Of a DNA stretch of 51,097 nucleotides, positions 32,794-41,341 are shown in pieces. Source of the DNA: Candidatus Pacearchaeota archaeon (GTDB lineage: Archaea; Nanoarchaeota; Nanoarchaeia; Pacearchaeales; GW2011-AR1); the NCBI GenBank assembly GCA_023228245.1, contig JALOBN010000001.1:158013-209109 (forward strand), in the 5' to 3' direction. The notes under the pieces were generated by a model. That model searched no databases. It was not told the DNA's origin and worked only from the letters and a program-made list of their open reading frames with translations. How positions within the stretch are numbered: position 1 is the stretch's first letter; the number at the start of each line of letters is the position of its first letter. The translations under genes and the position numbers were made by a program.

Positions 32794-33140
32794 GATATGC
32801 CTGTTCGCACATACTATTATGGGGTGCGACGAGTCGTAGACCATAAAGAAAAGATAGAACCTTTCGTTATACGAAAGAAGATTCCTAATAAGGGAGTTGT
32901 ATTTCAACCTCCCGATGCACTCGTTTTAAGAGAGTCAGCACAATCTCCTGATGAACTGAAAAAAGTTGCCAGTGAGATGTTACTTGAATATTACTACGAC
33001 GAAGCACGGAAGCGCGAGGTAGTTGAACTTCCACAGCTCGGAGATGTCTCTGTGGGAAGTGTGGCTACTCATGATGATGGAGAGGGACATCATCAAGCAA
33101 TCATTCTTGATCTTCCAAATGCAACTTCGGCATGGGCAAT
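32641..33140 (+). repeat. Imperfect direct repeat, 101 bp, 399 bp apart
   Basis: 32641-32741 and 33040-33140 differ at 8 of 101 positions by hand count (about 92% identity). The offset is a multiple of three and both copies are read in the same protein sense, so this is a coding duplication. Confidence 0.9.
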
Positions 33141-33336
33141 ATTCTTTAGTTCAAAACAATATGGAAGAGTTACAAGAGTAGCTACCAAAGATGAAATAGC
33201 ATTAGCTGGATTTGTGTCATCCAAGACTACCTATTTGAATTTGGTAATGCGCCCTGTAATTGATTTCTTTTCATGTGGCATTACTTTTCCAGATCATAGA
33301 ATTACAGATCTGCGCCGTGAATATCTGGGAATTTAA
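32797..33336 (+). CDS. Hypothetical protein (intact duplicate)
   Basis: 179 residues. N-terminal basic part ('KEKIEPFVIRKKIPNKG'), then the duplicated segment 'GDVSVGSVATHDDGEGHHQ', then 'VIDFFSCGITFPDH'. No domain recognised. Confidence 0.6.
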   Translation: MPVRTYYYGVRRVVDHKEKIEPFVIRKKIPNKGVVFQPPDALVLRESAQSPDELKKVASEMLLEYYYDEARKREVVELPQLGDVSVGSVATHDDGEGHHQAIILDLPNATSAWAIFFSSKQYGRVTRVATKDEIALAGFVSSKTTYLNLVMRPVIDFFSCGITFPDHRITDLRREYLGI

Positions 33337-33570
33337 TCCCTAATTTCGCGCAAACCCAAGTAATTTCCAACCGGCGGCAATTAATTCCATTGCCATTTTT
33401 GGAATTCTTTGGTAATTATTCGGTTCCGCTTCGATGAGCTAAAAGCAGCATCGGACGACCATTTTTGCATAACAAGACATATGCATAGTGAACCATATCA
33501 TCTATTGATGATAAAGTATGTTCAATATGCCATGAATCAAAACCAATAACCGTATTCAGGTGGAAGCGCA

Positions 33571-33593
33571 AGAAATTCAATGAGAGAATTTCT
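33571..33593 (+). promoter_or_regulatory. Hairpin over the HNH gene start
   Basis: AGAAATTC (33571-33578) and GAATTTCT (33586-33593) are fully complementary and end directly at the ATG 33594, with the purine-rich GAGAGA ribosome site in loop and stem. Such hairpins restrict translation of phage homing nucleases on some transcripts. Confidence 0.5.
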
Positions 33594-34180
33594 ATGCGTG
33601 ATGTATGTGATTCGATATACCGAGCAGAACGGTATCAAAGAAGAAAGGATCATGTATTGGAACTTTGGCGTGAGTTCTTAGAACGAAGACGCGAAAAGAT
33701 TGCTAAGACAGGGGTACCGAATGATGATCGTAGATGTATAGAGTGTTTAGGAATAAAACCAGCTGATGAGTTTCGTTGGACAAATATAGCTTTAGGATAT
33801 CGGGCACCTAGATGCAAACCATGCGATGCTATATTTAGGTCATATACATACCCAGATCGTAAAGATGATATTATAGCAAGCAATAAGCGCCAATATAAAA
33901 AGCTTCGTGAGTTATTAGAGAGCTTAAAGACTGGTCCATGTTGTGATTGTGGTAAAAACTTTCCTGTCGAGGCAATTGACTTTGATCACCTAGATTCAAA
34001 CACCAAAATAGATAAAGTATCAGCTTTATGGTGTACAAAGGTTCAGAGCCTCTATTATTAGCTGAGATAGCAAAATGTGAATTGGTTTGTTCAAACTGCC
34101 ACAGAATTAGAACTGCTGCCCGCAGATTGCGGGAGAAAGAATGTAAGAATGACGAATCGAGAAGCCCTAGGGCCTGCTGA
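33594..34180 (+). pseudogene. HNH endonuclease broken by a frameshift
   Basis: The first frame encodes a zinc pair 'CIECLG', a second pair 'CCDCGKNF' and the catalytic 'IDFDHLDSN', then stops at 34061. The expected end of the domain, 'EIAKCELVCSNCHRIRTAARRL', is present in the next frame, with the shift between about 34022 and 34040, and runs to a stop at 34180 inside the TROVE-like gene. One base lost or gained would restore it. Could also be a sequencing error or, less likely, programmed frameshifting. Confidence 0.8.
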
Positions 34181-36011
34181 AACCCTTCTTAATGCTGTGT
34201 TGGCATATGCCGATCACCTTTACCATGGACGTCCAGGCATGGTAGTAGCCGACGCTCGTGCGGTTACCGGCGTTCGATGGGAGCCTGTCACGCACAAGCT
34301 TGAAGGCGGGCAGAAGTTGGTCTACAAGCTTACGAAAGTAGGCAAGAAAACCAACAAGACACTGCTTGGCACCTTGCGCGACGACAAGAAGATCGTCACC
34401 GCAGCTGGCGCAGTCATTGGCGAATACCGCGAAGCTGGCCTCTTCCCAGAGGTTGCGGCGTGGATGTATGGTCAAGTTGCCGAAGTCTGGAAGCTCGATC
34501 ACGAGTTCGCTGCCAAGTGGGCTTCGTATGCCTTCTCAGAGGACCACCGTGACCTCAAGGTAGTGCTTGCTGCGTTCATGCTGGTCCAGTCCCGCAAGGG
34601 AGATCCGGTCGTGGACAATGGCGCTGTGGCCTTCTACGACGCGGACTACCGTGACGTGGGCGAAGCTATGATGCTCATCTACAGCAAGGGTGGAAAGGAC
34701 ATGAACCCCAAGCTGTTGCTGCGCATGCACGACCTGTTGCGCCTGCCTTCGGTTGCGAAAATCAACCGCGATCTTGGCTTCGGACGCTCTGACCGCAAGC
34801 CGTTCATTGGACGTTGGGCAAAGGCCGTGACGAAGTGGTTGGAGTACCGCGAGGAAAACCCCAAGCTGCTTGAAGGTCTGGTCAAGGCTGGCTTCCGAAG
34901 CACGGTCATGAACCTGGCGCAGCGCGTGGGATATAAGCCAACTTCTCAGAAATTCTTCGAGCTTCTACGTTGGAAGCAGAAGCAATCTGAGGACGGCCGC
35001 CGCGAGCTGGCAATTGGAATGGCTGTTACTCAAGCTGAGTCTTGGGAAGGTCTTTCCGAGCAGCAGATCTGTGAGCGGATTGTGGCGGAGCGTATCGGCC
35101 TCAAGCGAGTTGAGGGTATGCTTCCAAAGAACATTGGGCTCACCCGCGCCATAATGGCATCAATCATTGAGTCGAATCTTCTGTCCGATAAGGACTTGAT
35201 CATTCGAACACCCACTCTCGAAGAGTTGGGTCTTCTCAATGTTCATGACATTAAGGTGCGTTGGGAGCGCGCCATCAAGAACACCGAAGATATGCGAGCA
35301 GCAAACATCGCACGCAATGTAACTTCCACCGAACTCAAGGAGAAGCTACAGGACGGCGCGGACAATGCTGTGAAGAAGGCGGCAGAAGAAGTTACTAAGG
35401 GACTGATTGTTTACTTCATCGTAGACATCTCTGGTTCTATGCAGGCTTCTTTGGAAATGGCCAAGGAATACATTGCGAAGTTCGCTCAAGGTATTCCGCT
35501 TGATCGTATTCGTGCCTGCGTATTCAGCACAACCGCTCGCACGGTTACACTTCAAGTTGGTAGCAAGGCCGGCATCGACAACGCCTTCAGTGGTTTCCGA
35601 GCTGGCGGTGGTACTGACTACGGTTGTGGTGTTCGTCAAATGGCGAACTTCAAGCCGAAGGATGACGAGGATTCAATCATCATCTTCGTTGGTGATGAAG
35701 GTCAGCGCCCAACCTTCGAGCAAGACATTCGCAACTCCGGTCTTCGCCCAATGGCATTCGGTTTGATTAAGGTGCCTGGTGAACATGGAACGTGTGTCAC
35801 TGATACGGCGGCAAGGCTTAACATCCCTTGCTTCCATATTGACAACCGAACCTTCGATGATGTGTATGCAATTCCGCGTACACTGCGTAACTTGATTGCG
35901 GCAACTCCGGTTCGACAAGCGCCGGCAGCTGCATACTCGTTCGTTCGAGAAACTTTGGTGGACAAGATCATCAAGGTGGATTTGCTACACAAACCTGCGT
36001 GGGCGAGTTGA
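34149..36011 (+). CDS. Ro60/TROVE-like RNA-binding protein with vWA domain
   Basis: 620 residues from ATG 34149. The helical N-terminal two thirds resembles the TROVE HEAT-like ring ('LLLRMHDLLRLPSVAKINRDLG', only the pattern matters; 'VKAGFRSTVMNLAQRVGYKP'). The C-terminal third is a von Willebrand A domain with MIDAS D426-x-S428-x-S430 and 'GGGTD'. Bacterial Ro60 (Rsr) binds misfolded RNAs and Y RNAs and works with RtcB and exonucleases. Its company here with RtcB, KptA and Thg1 supports that. TROVE call is moderate, vWA is strong. Confidence 0.7.
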   Translation: MTNREALGPAETLLNAVLAYADHLYHGRPGMVVADARAVTGVRWEPVTHKLEGGQKLVYKLTKVGKKTNKTLLGTLRDDKKIVTAAGAVIGEYREAGLFPEVAAWMYGQVAEVWKLDHEFAAKWASYAFSEDHRDLKVVLAAFMLVQSRKGDPVVDNGAVAFYDADYRDVGEAMMLIYSKGGKDMNPKLLLRMHDLLRLPSVAKINRDLGFGRSDRKPFIGRWAKAVTKWLEYREENPKLLEGLVKAGFRSTVMNLAQRVGYKPTSQKFFELLRWKQKQSEDGRRELAIGMAVTQAESWEGLSEQQICERIVAERIGLKRVEGMLPKNIGLTRAIMASIIESNLLSDKDLIIRTPTLEELGLLNVHDIKVRWERAIKNTEDMRAANIARNVTSTELKEKLQDGADNAVKKAAEEVTKGLIVYFIVDISGSMQASLEMAKEYIAKFAQGIPLDRIRACVFSTTARTVTLQVGSKAGIDNAFSGFRAGGGTDYGCGVRQMANFKPKDDEDSIIIFVGDEGQRPTFEQDIRNSGLRPMAFGLIKVPGEHGTCVTDTAARLNIPCFHIDNRTFDDVYAIPRTLRNLIAATPVRQAPAAAYSFVRETLVDKIIKVDLLHKPAWAS

Positions 36012-36507
36012 TTGCGAAATTTAGTTTGGCAAATTCACCGAACTTAATCGCTTGTTGATCATAAGCTTTTGCGGCTTCAATTTCACTATCAAAATTACCT
36101 AAATACATTTTGCAGTGACGGCCATCCCGCAGAGGCTTACCGACCCTAATTGAGGCTTCCCACTTTTGGTGTGATTTATTCCAATAAACACCCTTGTATT
36201 TACTAGAACAGCCCGTATTCTTTTTACGATTTCTGTTGTTCTCAAGTGAAGAAGCCTCTCTTAGATTTTCTTTTTGATTGTTGCAACCGTTTCCATCAGC
36301 ATGGTCTATTTGAACGTTACGCCCAAATACAGCATGGTGCATTTTAATCCTTATATGTTTTCTTTCTGGTCCAAAATTGTATACATTACAACAAGTATAA
36401 TAAGTGTTTCCACACTTATCGGCGTACCATTTCCACTGATTAAGATACTCAAACATATCATCATCAACAAACGCCACTTGATCTCGTGTTAGTGGAATTA
36501 CTTTCAT
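35971..36507 (-). CDS. HNH-AP2 homing endonuclease
   Basis: 178 residues on the minus strand, convergent with and overlapping the end of the TROVE-like gene by 41 bases. An N-terminal 'IPLTRDQVAFVDDD', HNH core 'MHHAVFGRNVQIDHADGNGCNNQKENLR' (key His-Asn-His residues within), then an AP2-type DNA-binding domain 'SSKYKGVYWNKSHQKW' to 'AAKAYDQQAIKFGEF'. One of three related copies in the window. Confidence 0.9.
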   Translation of the reverse strand: MKVIPLTRDQVAFVDDDMFEYLNQWKWYADKCGNTYYTCCNVYNFGPERKHIRIKMHHAVFGRNVQIDHADGNGCNNQKENLREASSLENNRNRKKNTGCSSKYKGVYWNKSHQKWEASIRVGKPLRDGRHCKMYLGNFDSEIEAAKAYDQQAIKFGEFAKLNFAINSPTQVCVANPP

Positions 36508-36552
36508 ACAATCTTATCTAAGTGAATAACAATCCTCGACTGTAGGTAACAA

Positions 36553-37509
36553 ATGGGATGGAGAGATCTTCTAGAGACTGAAGGCAACAGCATTACTTTG
36601 CCTTGGACTGGCGGGAGATCTCTCTGCCTCAACGGACAAGTCTGGAATATTGAGAACAGACTACCAATCGAACATGGTTGGTATTCTTTTGTAATTTCTG
36701 GACGGAAGGCTACGCGCTACGAGATCTCGGCAGCTGGAGCCAATCCAAACATCCTGACCAACATAGTCACTGGGTACTTGGTAGGTAACCGCTTGGTACC
36801 CGATGATGCGCGGGTTGACCCAGATCCAAAGACGATTGCAGCCAATTCCGAGCAGGTTTTTCTGGTTGATGACGGCCTTGACCGGTTCGCCCGAGTCTCT
36901 GCCGGCCGTACCTGCGATGATGGCCCCCTGATCTTCAGGCAGCAAGAGATGCCGCTGGGTCCGGAGGATGAAGTTCTCCAAGCTTTTTTTGAAGATTCTT
37001 TGAATATCTATCAATGTAGGGATATAAAAGGAGTAGTACCGGCGTTAGATGCAGCTTTCCGCATGGAGATTTGGCAAAAGATAGAAGCCGAACGAAGACG
37101 CCAGGAGCTTGAACGTCTTAGACGTGAAGAAGAGGAACGTCGTGCTCGTGAAGAGCGGCGACAAGCATTGATTGCTAACCTTGGAAATGCAGAGACGCGA
37201 CGAGAGCTTGCAAAGATTGACTTTGGCGAAGCTGCTCGGGCGGCTTTAGCGGTAGGAAATGCACAATATTTAGACCATCGCAAAGCCCCGAGACGTGGGG
37301 AGATGGTGGTTAGATACAGATTAGACAGAAGACGTTTTGAATGTGTCTGTGATGAACGGACTTTACGCATTATTGACGCAGGTATATGTCTTACATCACA
37401 TACCACCGGAGTCAAAGGAGATACATTATTTACTCTTGAAAGTTTACCATCTGTTGTATCCGAGGCAATAAGGGAAGATGTATTAGTTGTATATAGACAT
37501 GTTGATTAA
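36553..37509 (+). CDS. Accessory protein of a ubiquitin-like module
   Basis: 318 residues. N-terminal domain 'WTGGRSLCLNGQVWNIENRLP' and 'GYLVGNRLVPDDARVDPD', a highly charged coiled coil (about 175-215, repeats of REEEERRARE) and a C-terminal domain with 'RRFECVCDERTLRIIDAGICL'. From memory a similar protein precedes JAB and ThiF genes in bacterial operons, but I know no function. G+C falls towards the end, as in the next genes. First gene of the 36.5-39.9 kb module. Confidence 0.68.
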   Translation: MGWRDLLETEGNSITLPWTGGRSLCLNGQVWNIENRLPIEHGWYSFVISGRKATRYEISAAGANPNILTNIVTGYLVGNRLVPDDARVDPDPKTIAANSEQVFLVDDGLDRFARVSAGRTCDDGPLIFRQQEMPLGPEDEVLQAFFEDSLNIYQCRDIKGVVPALDAAFRMEIWQKIEAERRRQELERLRREEEERRAREERRQALIANLGNAETRRELAKIDFGEAARAALAVGNAQYLDHRKAPRRGEMVVRYRLDRRRFECVCDERTLRIIDAGICLTSHTTGVKGDTLFTLESLPSVVSEAIREDVLVVYRHVD

Positions 37510-37533
37510 TCTTTATTAACAAAGGATTTATTT

Positions 37534-37926
37534 ATGATGGAAGCTGGAGTATTGCTAGGGCCGAATAATTCTGTTATTCATTGGCATACACCTAATGCTC
37601 GAAGCGGTGGATCTTTACCAGACAGTGTTGATCTTTGGCAAATTATTTGGGAAAATTGTGCTATAGTTAGCGGGTTTGCTCATACCCACCCTGGTAGTGG
37701 AGTTCCTGGACCGTCACATACTGATATTACGACTTTCATTGCAGTTGAAAAAGGATTAGGGAAACATTTAAATTGGTTTATTCTAAGTTCAGACTCACAA
37801 GCATTATGTCTCTTCGATAATGAAATGGGCGAATTGCCAAGCGGAATCATCACCGTTGAACTTTATGTCGAGAACACGACCAAGATGACCTGGATGAGTA
37901 AGCTAAGAGAACTCTCACACTATTAA
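37534..37926 (+). CDS. JAB/JAMM metalloprotease
   Basis: 130 residues, ATG 37534 or 37537 after AAAGGA. The full JAMM motif is visible: H50-x-H52-P53-x7-S61-x2-D64 ('HTHPGSGVPGPSHTD'), with a Glu nearer the N-terminus (in 'MMEAGVLLG' or later). Such enzymes cut isopeptide or peptide bonds after ubiquitin-like proteins. Placed between an accessory protein and a beta-grasp-like protein, it probably trims or removes that protein. Compact, single-domain size. Confidence 0.88.
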   Translation: MMEAGVLLGPNNSVIHWHTPNARSGGSLPDSVDLWQIIWENCAIVSGFAHTHPGSGVPGPSHTDITTFIAVEKGLGKHLNWFILSSDSQALCLFDNEMGELPSGIITVELYVENTTKMTWMSKLRELSHY

Positions 37927-37936
37927 GGATAATGAC

Positions 37937-38209
37937 ATGGTAAACATCGCAGCTAATGAAGCAATTGTAAACGTTACTTGGGCAGGAAACAACGGAGACC
38001 TTCGAGATCCCGTTTCTTTCGATGCTACCGATGAGGAAATAAGGGCCTGGGTAACTGAGGCTGTTCGTACTGGTGGTGTAGCAAATATTCCAGCAGATCC
38101 AAATGCTGATTTCACTGATTTTGTTATTGATCGGTATGCAGCAACTGAAGAGACACCTTTCTGTAGGTTGTTCGCCCGTCCGAAAACACCATTCGGACTT
38201 GATATATAG
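37937..38209 (+). CDS. Putative ubiquitin-like (beta-grasp) protein
   Basis: 90 residues following the JAB gene by 10 bases. Begins with a strand pair ('VNVTWAGNNGDLRDPVSF') followed by a helix ('DEEIRAWVTEAVRTG') and later strands, compatible with beta-grasp order. The C-terminus is 'RPKTPFGLDI': there is no Gly-Gly, but cleavage after PFG would leave a Gly end. Role as a modifier is inferred from neighbours (JAB, E1-like). Confidence 0.55.
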   Translation: MVNIAANEAIVNVTWAGNNGDLRDPVSFDATDEEIRAWVTEAVRTGGVANIPADPNADFTDFVIDRYAATEETPFCRLFARPKTPFGLDI

Positions 38210-38573
38210 TCGTATGTGAATAAAATTAACATAGATATATAAACGAACTTTCCGAGAAATATAAATCTGAAAAATTCTTCTCACTTAAGGTGAGATACAG
38301 ACTCGGGTACGGTTGGGTGAGTAAGCCAGTTGAAACTTTTCCATTCATGTAATACAGCTCTGACTCCGGTGAAACTGTACGTGTATGAGTAGGATCAGCT
38401 GGCCTTGAGTAGGAGGTAATGGTGCTTCCTCTCTTGTGTAAATAAAGATAATCAATACAGGACTAACACCGATAATGATACTACAATTAGCGGTTAGCTG
38501 TTAGATTTGTCAGGATTAAGCAATCAGCCATAAGTCATTAGACTTTAGCAATCAGCCAACTTGTATTTACGTT
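38210..38573 (+). other. 364-nt non-coding, structured-looking spacer
   Basis: No gene seen. It holds a hairpin CTCAC-TTAAG-GTGAG (about 38281-38295), complementary GGTACGGTT (38308-) and AACTGTAC pieces about 65 nt apart, and a direct repeat AGCAATCAGCCA (38518-38529 and 38548-38559). It could be a leader with an RNA element or a non-coding RNA. I do not recognise a known riboswitch, ribozyme or tRNA in it. Confidence 0.5.
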
Positions 38574-38813
38574 ATGAACCCTTCCGTACCCGTTATATTA
38601 AAGGTAATCAAACCTACTTTGACTTATAGGGTTGTAGAGACGGATAATCTCGGAAGGGATTATCCAGATGAAAAATTTAAGTGTTTCGGTATTCCTAATA
38701 AAGAAATGGCTGACGTCATTTGTGAGGCCATTAATAAACGATATAGTTGTTCATTTAGATACCATATTGTGGTTGATAGTAATTATCAATTAGCACCTGG
38801 ATTTGAACCATGA
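38574..38813 (+). CDS. Hypothetical protein
   Basis: 79 residues, A+T-rich gene. Mixed alpha/beta ('VILKVIKPTLTYRVVETDN', 'EMADVICEAINKRY'). Overlaps the next gene by ATGA. It lies within the ubiquitin-like module and may belong to it; no family recognised. Confidence 0.6.
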   Translation: MNPSVPVILKVIKPTLTYRVVETDNLGRDYPDEKFKCFGIPNKEMADVICEAINKRYSCSFRYHIVVDSNYQLAPGFEP

Positions 38814-39316
38814 ATTACATCAACTCAATTAACTATGAATCCGTTGATGCTCAGACGATTGGTATTATTATTGTAATTCCAGTTACCGGAATGGAGAAGC
38901 GGCCTTTTATAGCCACATATCATAAATGTGAGGGTTGCGAGCGCCAAGCGCAATATGAGAATTTCTGTTCTAAGTGTGGTGGTAAGATTATTGAAGTTAC
39001 GGAAAAAGTAAAATACCATAATAGTTATCAAATGGAAGATGTCCCAATTCCTGATGTTCGTCAAGAAATGAACGATCTTGGAATTGAAAATCATCTACCA
39101 TTTAATGAAGACCAAGAAGATATGGTTTGGAAATTTGTCTTTAAATGTTATGCAACTATTGGTGATCGAAGCTACCACGTTCCATTTATTGAAGAGTTGG
39201 ATCTTAAACAGATTCATAGCGACCTAGAAGAAGCAAAAGAGAAATTTAAGGAAGTACTCGAAAAGTACAATGGTAAAGTTGTGTTCGGTATTGCTGGTGA
39301 TTTCGCAGATTGGTAA
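38810..39316 (+). CDS. Hypothetical zinc-ribbon protein
   Basis: 168 residues. A zinc ribbon 'CEGCERQAQYENFCSKCGGK' (two CxxC pairs) follows a short N-terminal part; the rest is acidic and helical with a C-terminal 'KVVFGIAGDFADW'. Between the putative modifier and the E1-like gene. Might be a target or an adaptor; unknown. Confidence 0.62.
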   Translation: MNYINSINYESVDAQTIGIIIVIPVTGMEKRPFIATYHKCEGCERQAQYENFCSKCGGKIIEVTEKVKYHNSYQMEDVPIPDVRQEMNDLGIENHLPFNEDQEDMVWKFVFKCYATIGDRSYHVPFIEELDLKQIHSDLEEAKEKFKEVLEKYNGKVVFGIAGDFADW

Positions 39317-39354
39317 TAATGGCAGCTCAACGCCATACAAATTGAGACGTAAAT

Positions 39355-39927
39355 ATGTCAAAGAGAGCAGTTATCGTTGGCGTTGGAGCCCTTGGATCTC
39401 ACGTTGCTCAGCTATTGAGGAATGTAGCAGATCTTCGCCTTGTAGATTTTGATCGTATTGAAACCAGAAATATTCTATCCCAATTCCATGCCAAAACTAA
39501 TATTGGTAGGGCAAAGGCAATTTCATTACAACAGACCATGAATTTCCTATTCGGCACCAAAGTTTCCATCATCTGCAATAAGCTGGTCGAGAATAACGCC
39601 GAACAACTTCTTGGGGAAGTAGATCTTATCATCGATTGCTTAGATAATGCCGAGGCGCGCAGGATCGTCCAGAACTACGCCCGCAAGGAGAAGGTCCCGT
39701 GCCTTCATGGTGGATTAGCTGCCGATGGACAATTCGGAATTTCCATCTGGGATGAGAACTACGAGATTCAAGACGGCCCGGTTGGAGCGCCTACATGTGA
39801 GAATGGAGACCAGCTTCCGTTCATTGCGGTGGTATCTTCTTACATCACCATTTCTGCGCAGGAATTTCTTGTCAGGAATAAGAGATATGGATTCATGATC
39901 TCTCCACAGAATGCGACAAGAGTATGA
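39355..39927 (+). CDS. ThiF/E1-like adenylyltransferase
   Basis: 190 residues. Rossmann start 'VIVGVGALGSH' (GxGxxG at 9-14), then 'LVDFDRIETRNILSQF' with the Asp, Arg and Asn that contact ATP, and 'DLIIDCLDN'. 'GAPTCENGD' offers a possible catalytic Cys. E1-like enzymes adenylate the C-terminal Gly of ubiquitin-like or sulphur-carrier proteins. Short compared with MoeB/ThiF (about 245), lacking zinc Cys pairs, like minimal E1s in bacterial ubiquitin-like operons. Confidence 0.82.
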   Translation: MSKRAVIVGVGALGSHVAQLLRNVADLRLVDFDRIETRNILSQFHAKTNIGRAKAISLQQTMNFLFGTKVSIICNKLVENNAEQLLGEVDLIIDCLDNAEARRIVQNYARKEKVPCLHGGLAADGQFGISIWDENYEIQDGPVGAPTCENGDQLPFIAVVSSYITISAQEFLVRNKRYGFMISPQNATRV

Positions 39928-40400
39928 TAGTACGAGAATTGATTGAAAAACTTTCATCTCTGGACCCAGAACTTCCTGTAATTATGGTTCATAGAGAAAC
40001 TGCCCAAGACACTTTATTACTCGATGTTGTGATTGTAAGTGTCGGAAAGCACTCTAAGGGCCTCGGAATACCACAAGGCACACCAGCTGCTTTTCTAAAT
40101 GAAACTAAAGAACCTTATATCAATTCAAAGGTTATGAAAAGCATACTATTAATAATCCTAATATCTCTTGTTGGTTGCACTGAAAACGCTCGTGCTCGTG
40201 CAGGCGGCGGCCATATGAACGTCAACCTTCCAATGTGTAGAAGGCTTGTCACAGCTACATGGAAGGAAGCTGACCTTTGGTATCTCACAGAACCAATGGG
40301 CGCGAACAAGCCAAGAACAACTACCTTCAACGAAATTTCCAATTACGGTATTAACCAAGGATCAGTTTCGTTTATTGAGAAATGTGACGAGGATAGATAG
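39924..40400 (+). CDS. Hypothetical protein fused in frame to a lipoprotein
   Basis: 158 residues. Residues 1-40 ('MIVRELIEKLSSLDPELPV') resemble a common small phage protein. At residue 71 a Met begins 'MKSILLIILISLVGC', a lipoprotein signal with its own AAAGG site upstream, followed by 'LVTATWKEADLWYLTEPM', a family I recall as small phage lipoproteins. So either two genes lost the stop between them or both a long and a short (ATG 40134) product are made. Confidence 0.68.
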   Translation: MIVRELIEKLSSLDPELPVIMVHRETAQDTLLLDVVIVSVGKHSKGLGIPQGTPAAFLNETKEPYINSKVMKSILLIILISLVGCTENARARAGGGHMNVNLPMCRRLVTATWKEADLWYLTEPMGANKPRTTTFNEISNYGINQGSVSFIEKCDEDR

Positions 40401-41341
40401 TGATTCAGAACTTCATCTTTGATATGGAGACCGCAGACCCTGATGATGTGTTTACGCTAGCTTTTCTAGCAACGCATCCTAGGTCGAATCTAGTGGCGGT
40501 CACCATTCATCCTGGTGGCAAAGATCAAGTTGGCCTCGTCAAACATGTATTGAATCTTCTTGGTAAAAAGATTCCGGTTGGGGTAGGAACTCCAAAAGGG
40601 AATAAGCCAAGAGTGTCTCAATTCCATTATGATTGGTTTGGTAGAGTCCCAGATCAAGATCCTGATGGAACGGCAATTGAAGTAATTCATGACGTCATAA
40701 CCCCACCGCGCGGAATATCTTTCGAGCCACGAGAGTTTCACTTGGTGACCGGAGCTGCTCTAACCAATATTGCAGATTCGGCTCACGCCCTGACAAACAT
40801 TCCTGAAGGTGGGCGAGTATCTCCTGGGTTTTTTACCAAATGGACTTGTCAAGGTGGCTTTGCTGGAGATAATATTGTCCCTCCTGAATTGCGCCTTCCT
40901 AAGTTTGATGGGCGTCTTACCTGTCCAACCTTCAATCTTGGTGGCGATTGGCGAGCAGCCGAGTATCTAACCAGAGGTGGTGGTCCACCAATTGAAGTTA
41001 GGAATTTCGTCCCCAAGAATGTTTGCCACGGAATCATCCACGGCCCAGAGGCTAATGAGCAGATCCCAAATGGCGCGCACCCAGGTCTTGATTTCATTAA
41101 GGCTGGGATGAATCATTACTTCAAGAAACATCCAGGCGGAAAAGCTTTGCACGATGTGATTGCAGCCGCAGCGGCAATCGAACCAGCCATCGGAACTTGG
41201 AAATCGGTATCTCTTTACAGAACCCATAACAATGAATGGGGCTGTAAAGAATATTCTAAATATCAATCTAATGTGCAATTTGGCTCTGAGATAATGATTA
41301 AGCTTGATATTTCTGCGTTCAATAAAGTTCTAGTGGCTTAA
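40400..41341 (+). CDS. Nucleoside hydrolase-like protein
   Basis: 313 residues from GTG 40400, overlapping the previous stop. The N-terminus 'FIFDMETADPDDVFTLAF' is the Asp-rich calcium-binding motif of the inosine-uridine nucleoside hydrolase family (DxDxxxDD, here with Glu in one place), and 'FNLGGDWRAAEY' resembles the substrate-binding FNxxxD part. It would split ribosides into base and ribose, or act on a related N-glycosidic bond such as in NAD metabolites. Substrate uncertain. Confidence 0.72.
   Translation: MIQNFIFDMETADPDDVFTLAFLATHPRSNLVAVTIHPGGKDQVGLVKHVLNLLGKKIPVGVGTPKGNKPRVSQFHYDWFGRVPDQDPDGTAIEVIHDVITPPRGISFEPREFHLVTGAALTNIADSAHALTNIPEGGRVSPGFFTKWTCQGGFAGDNIVPPELRLPKFDGRLTCPTFNLGGDWRAAEYLTRGGGPPIEVRNFVPKNVCHGIIHGPEANEQIPNGAHPGLDFIKAGMNHYFKKHPGGKALHDVIAAAAAIEPAIGTWKSVSLYRTHNNEWGCKEYSKYQSNVQFGSEIMIKLDISAFNKVLVA

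Noticed and set aside
38281..38460. A known riboswitch, hammerhead ribozyme or tRNA in the non-coding block
   Set aside because: A GAAAC following CTGA suggested a hammerhead, but the conserved CUGANGA core is absent; no cloverleaf or known riboswitch core could be drawn.
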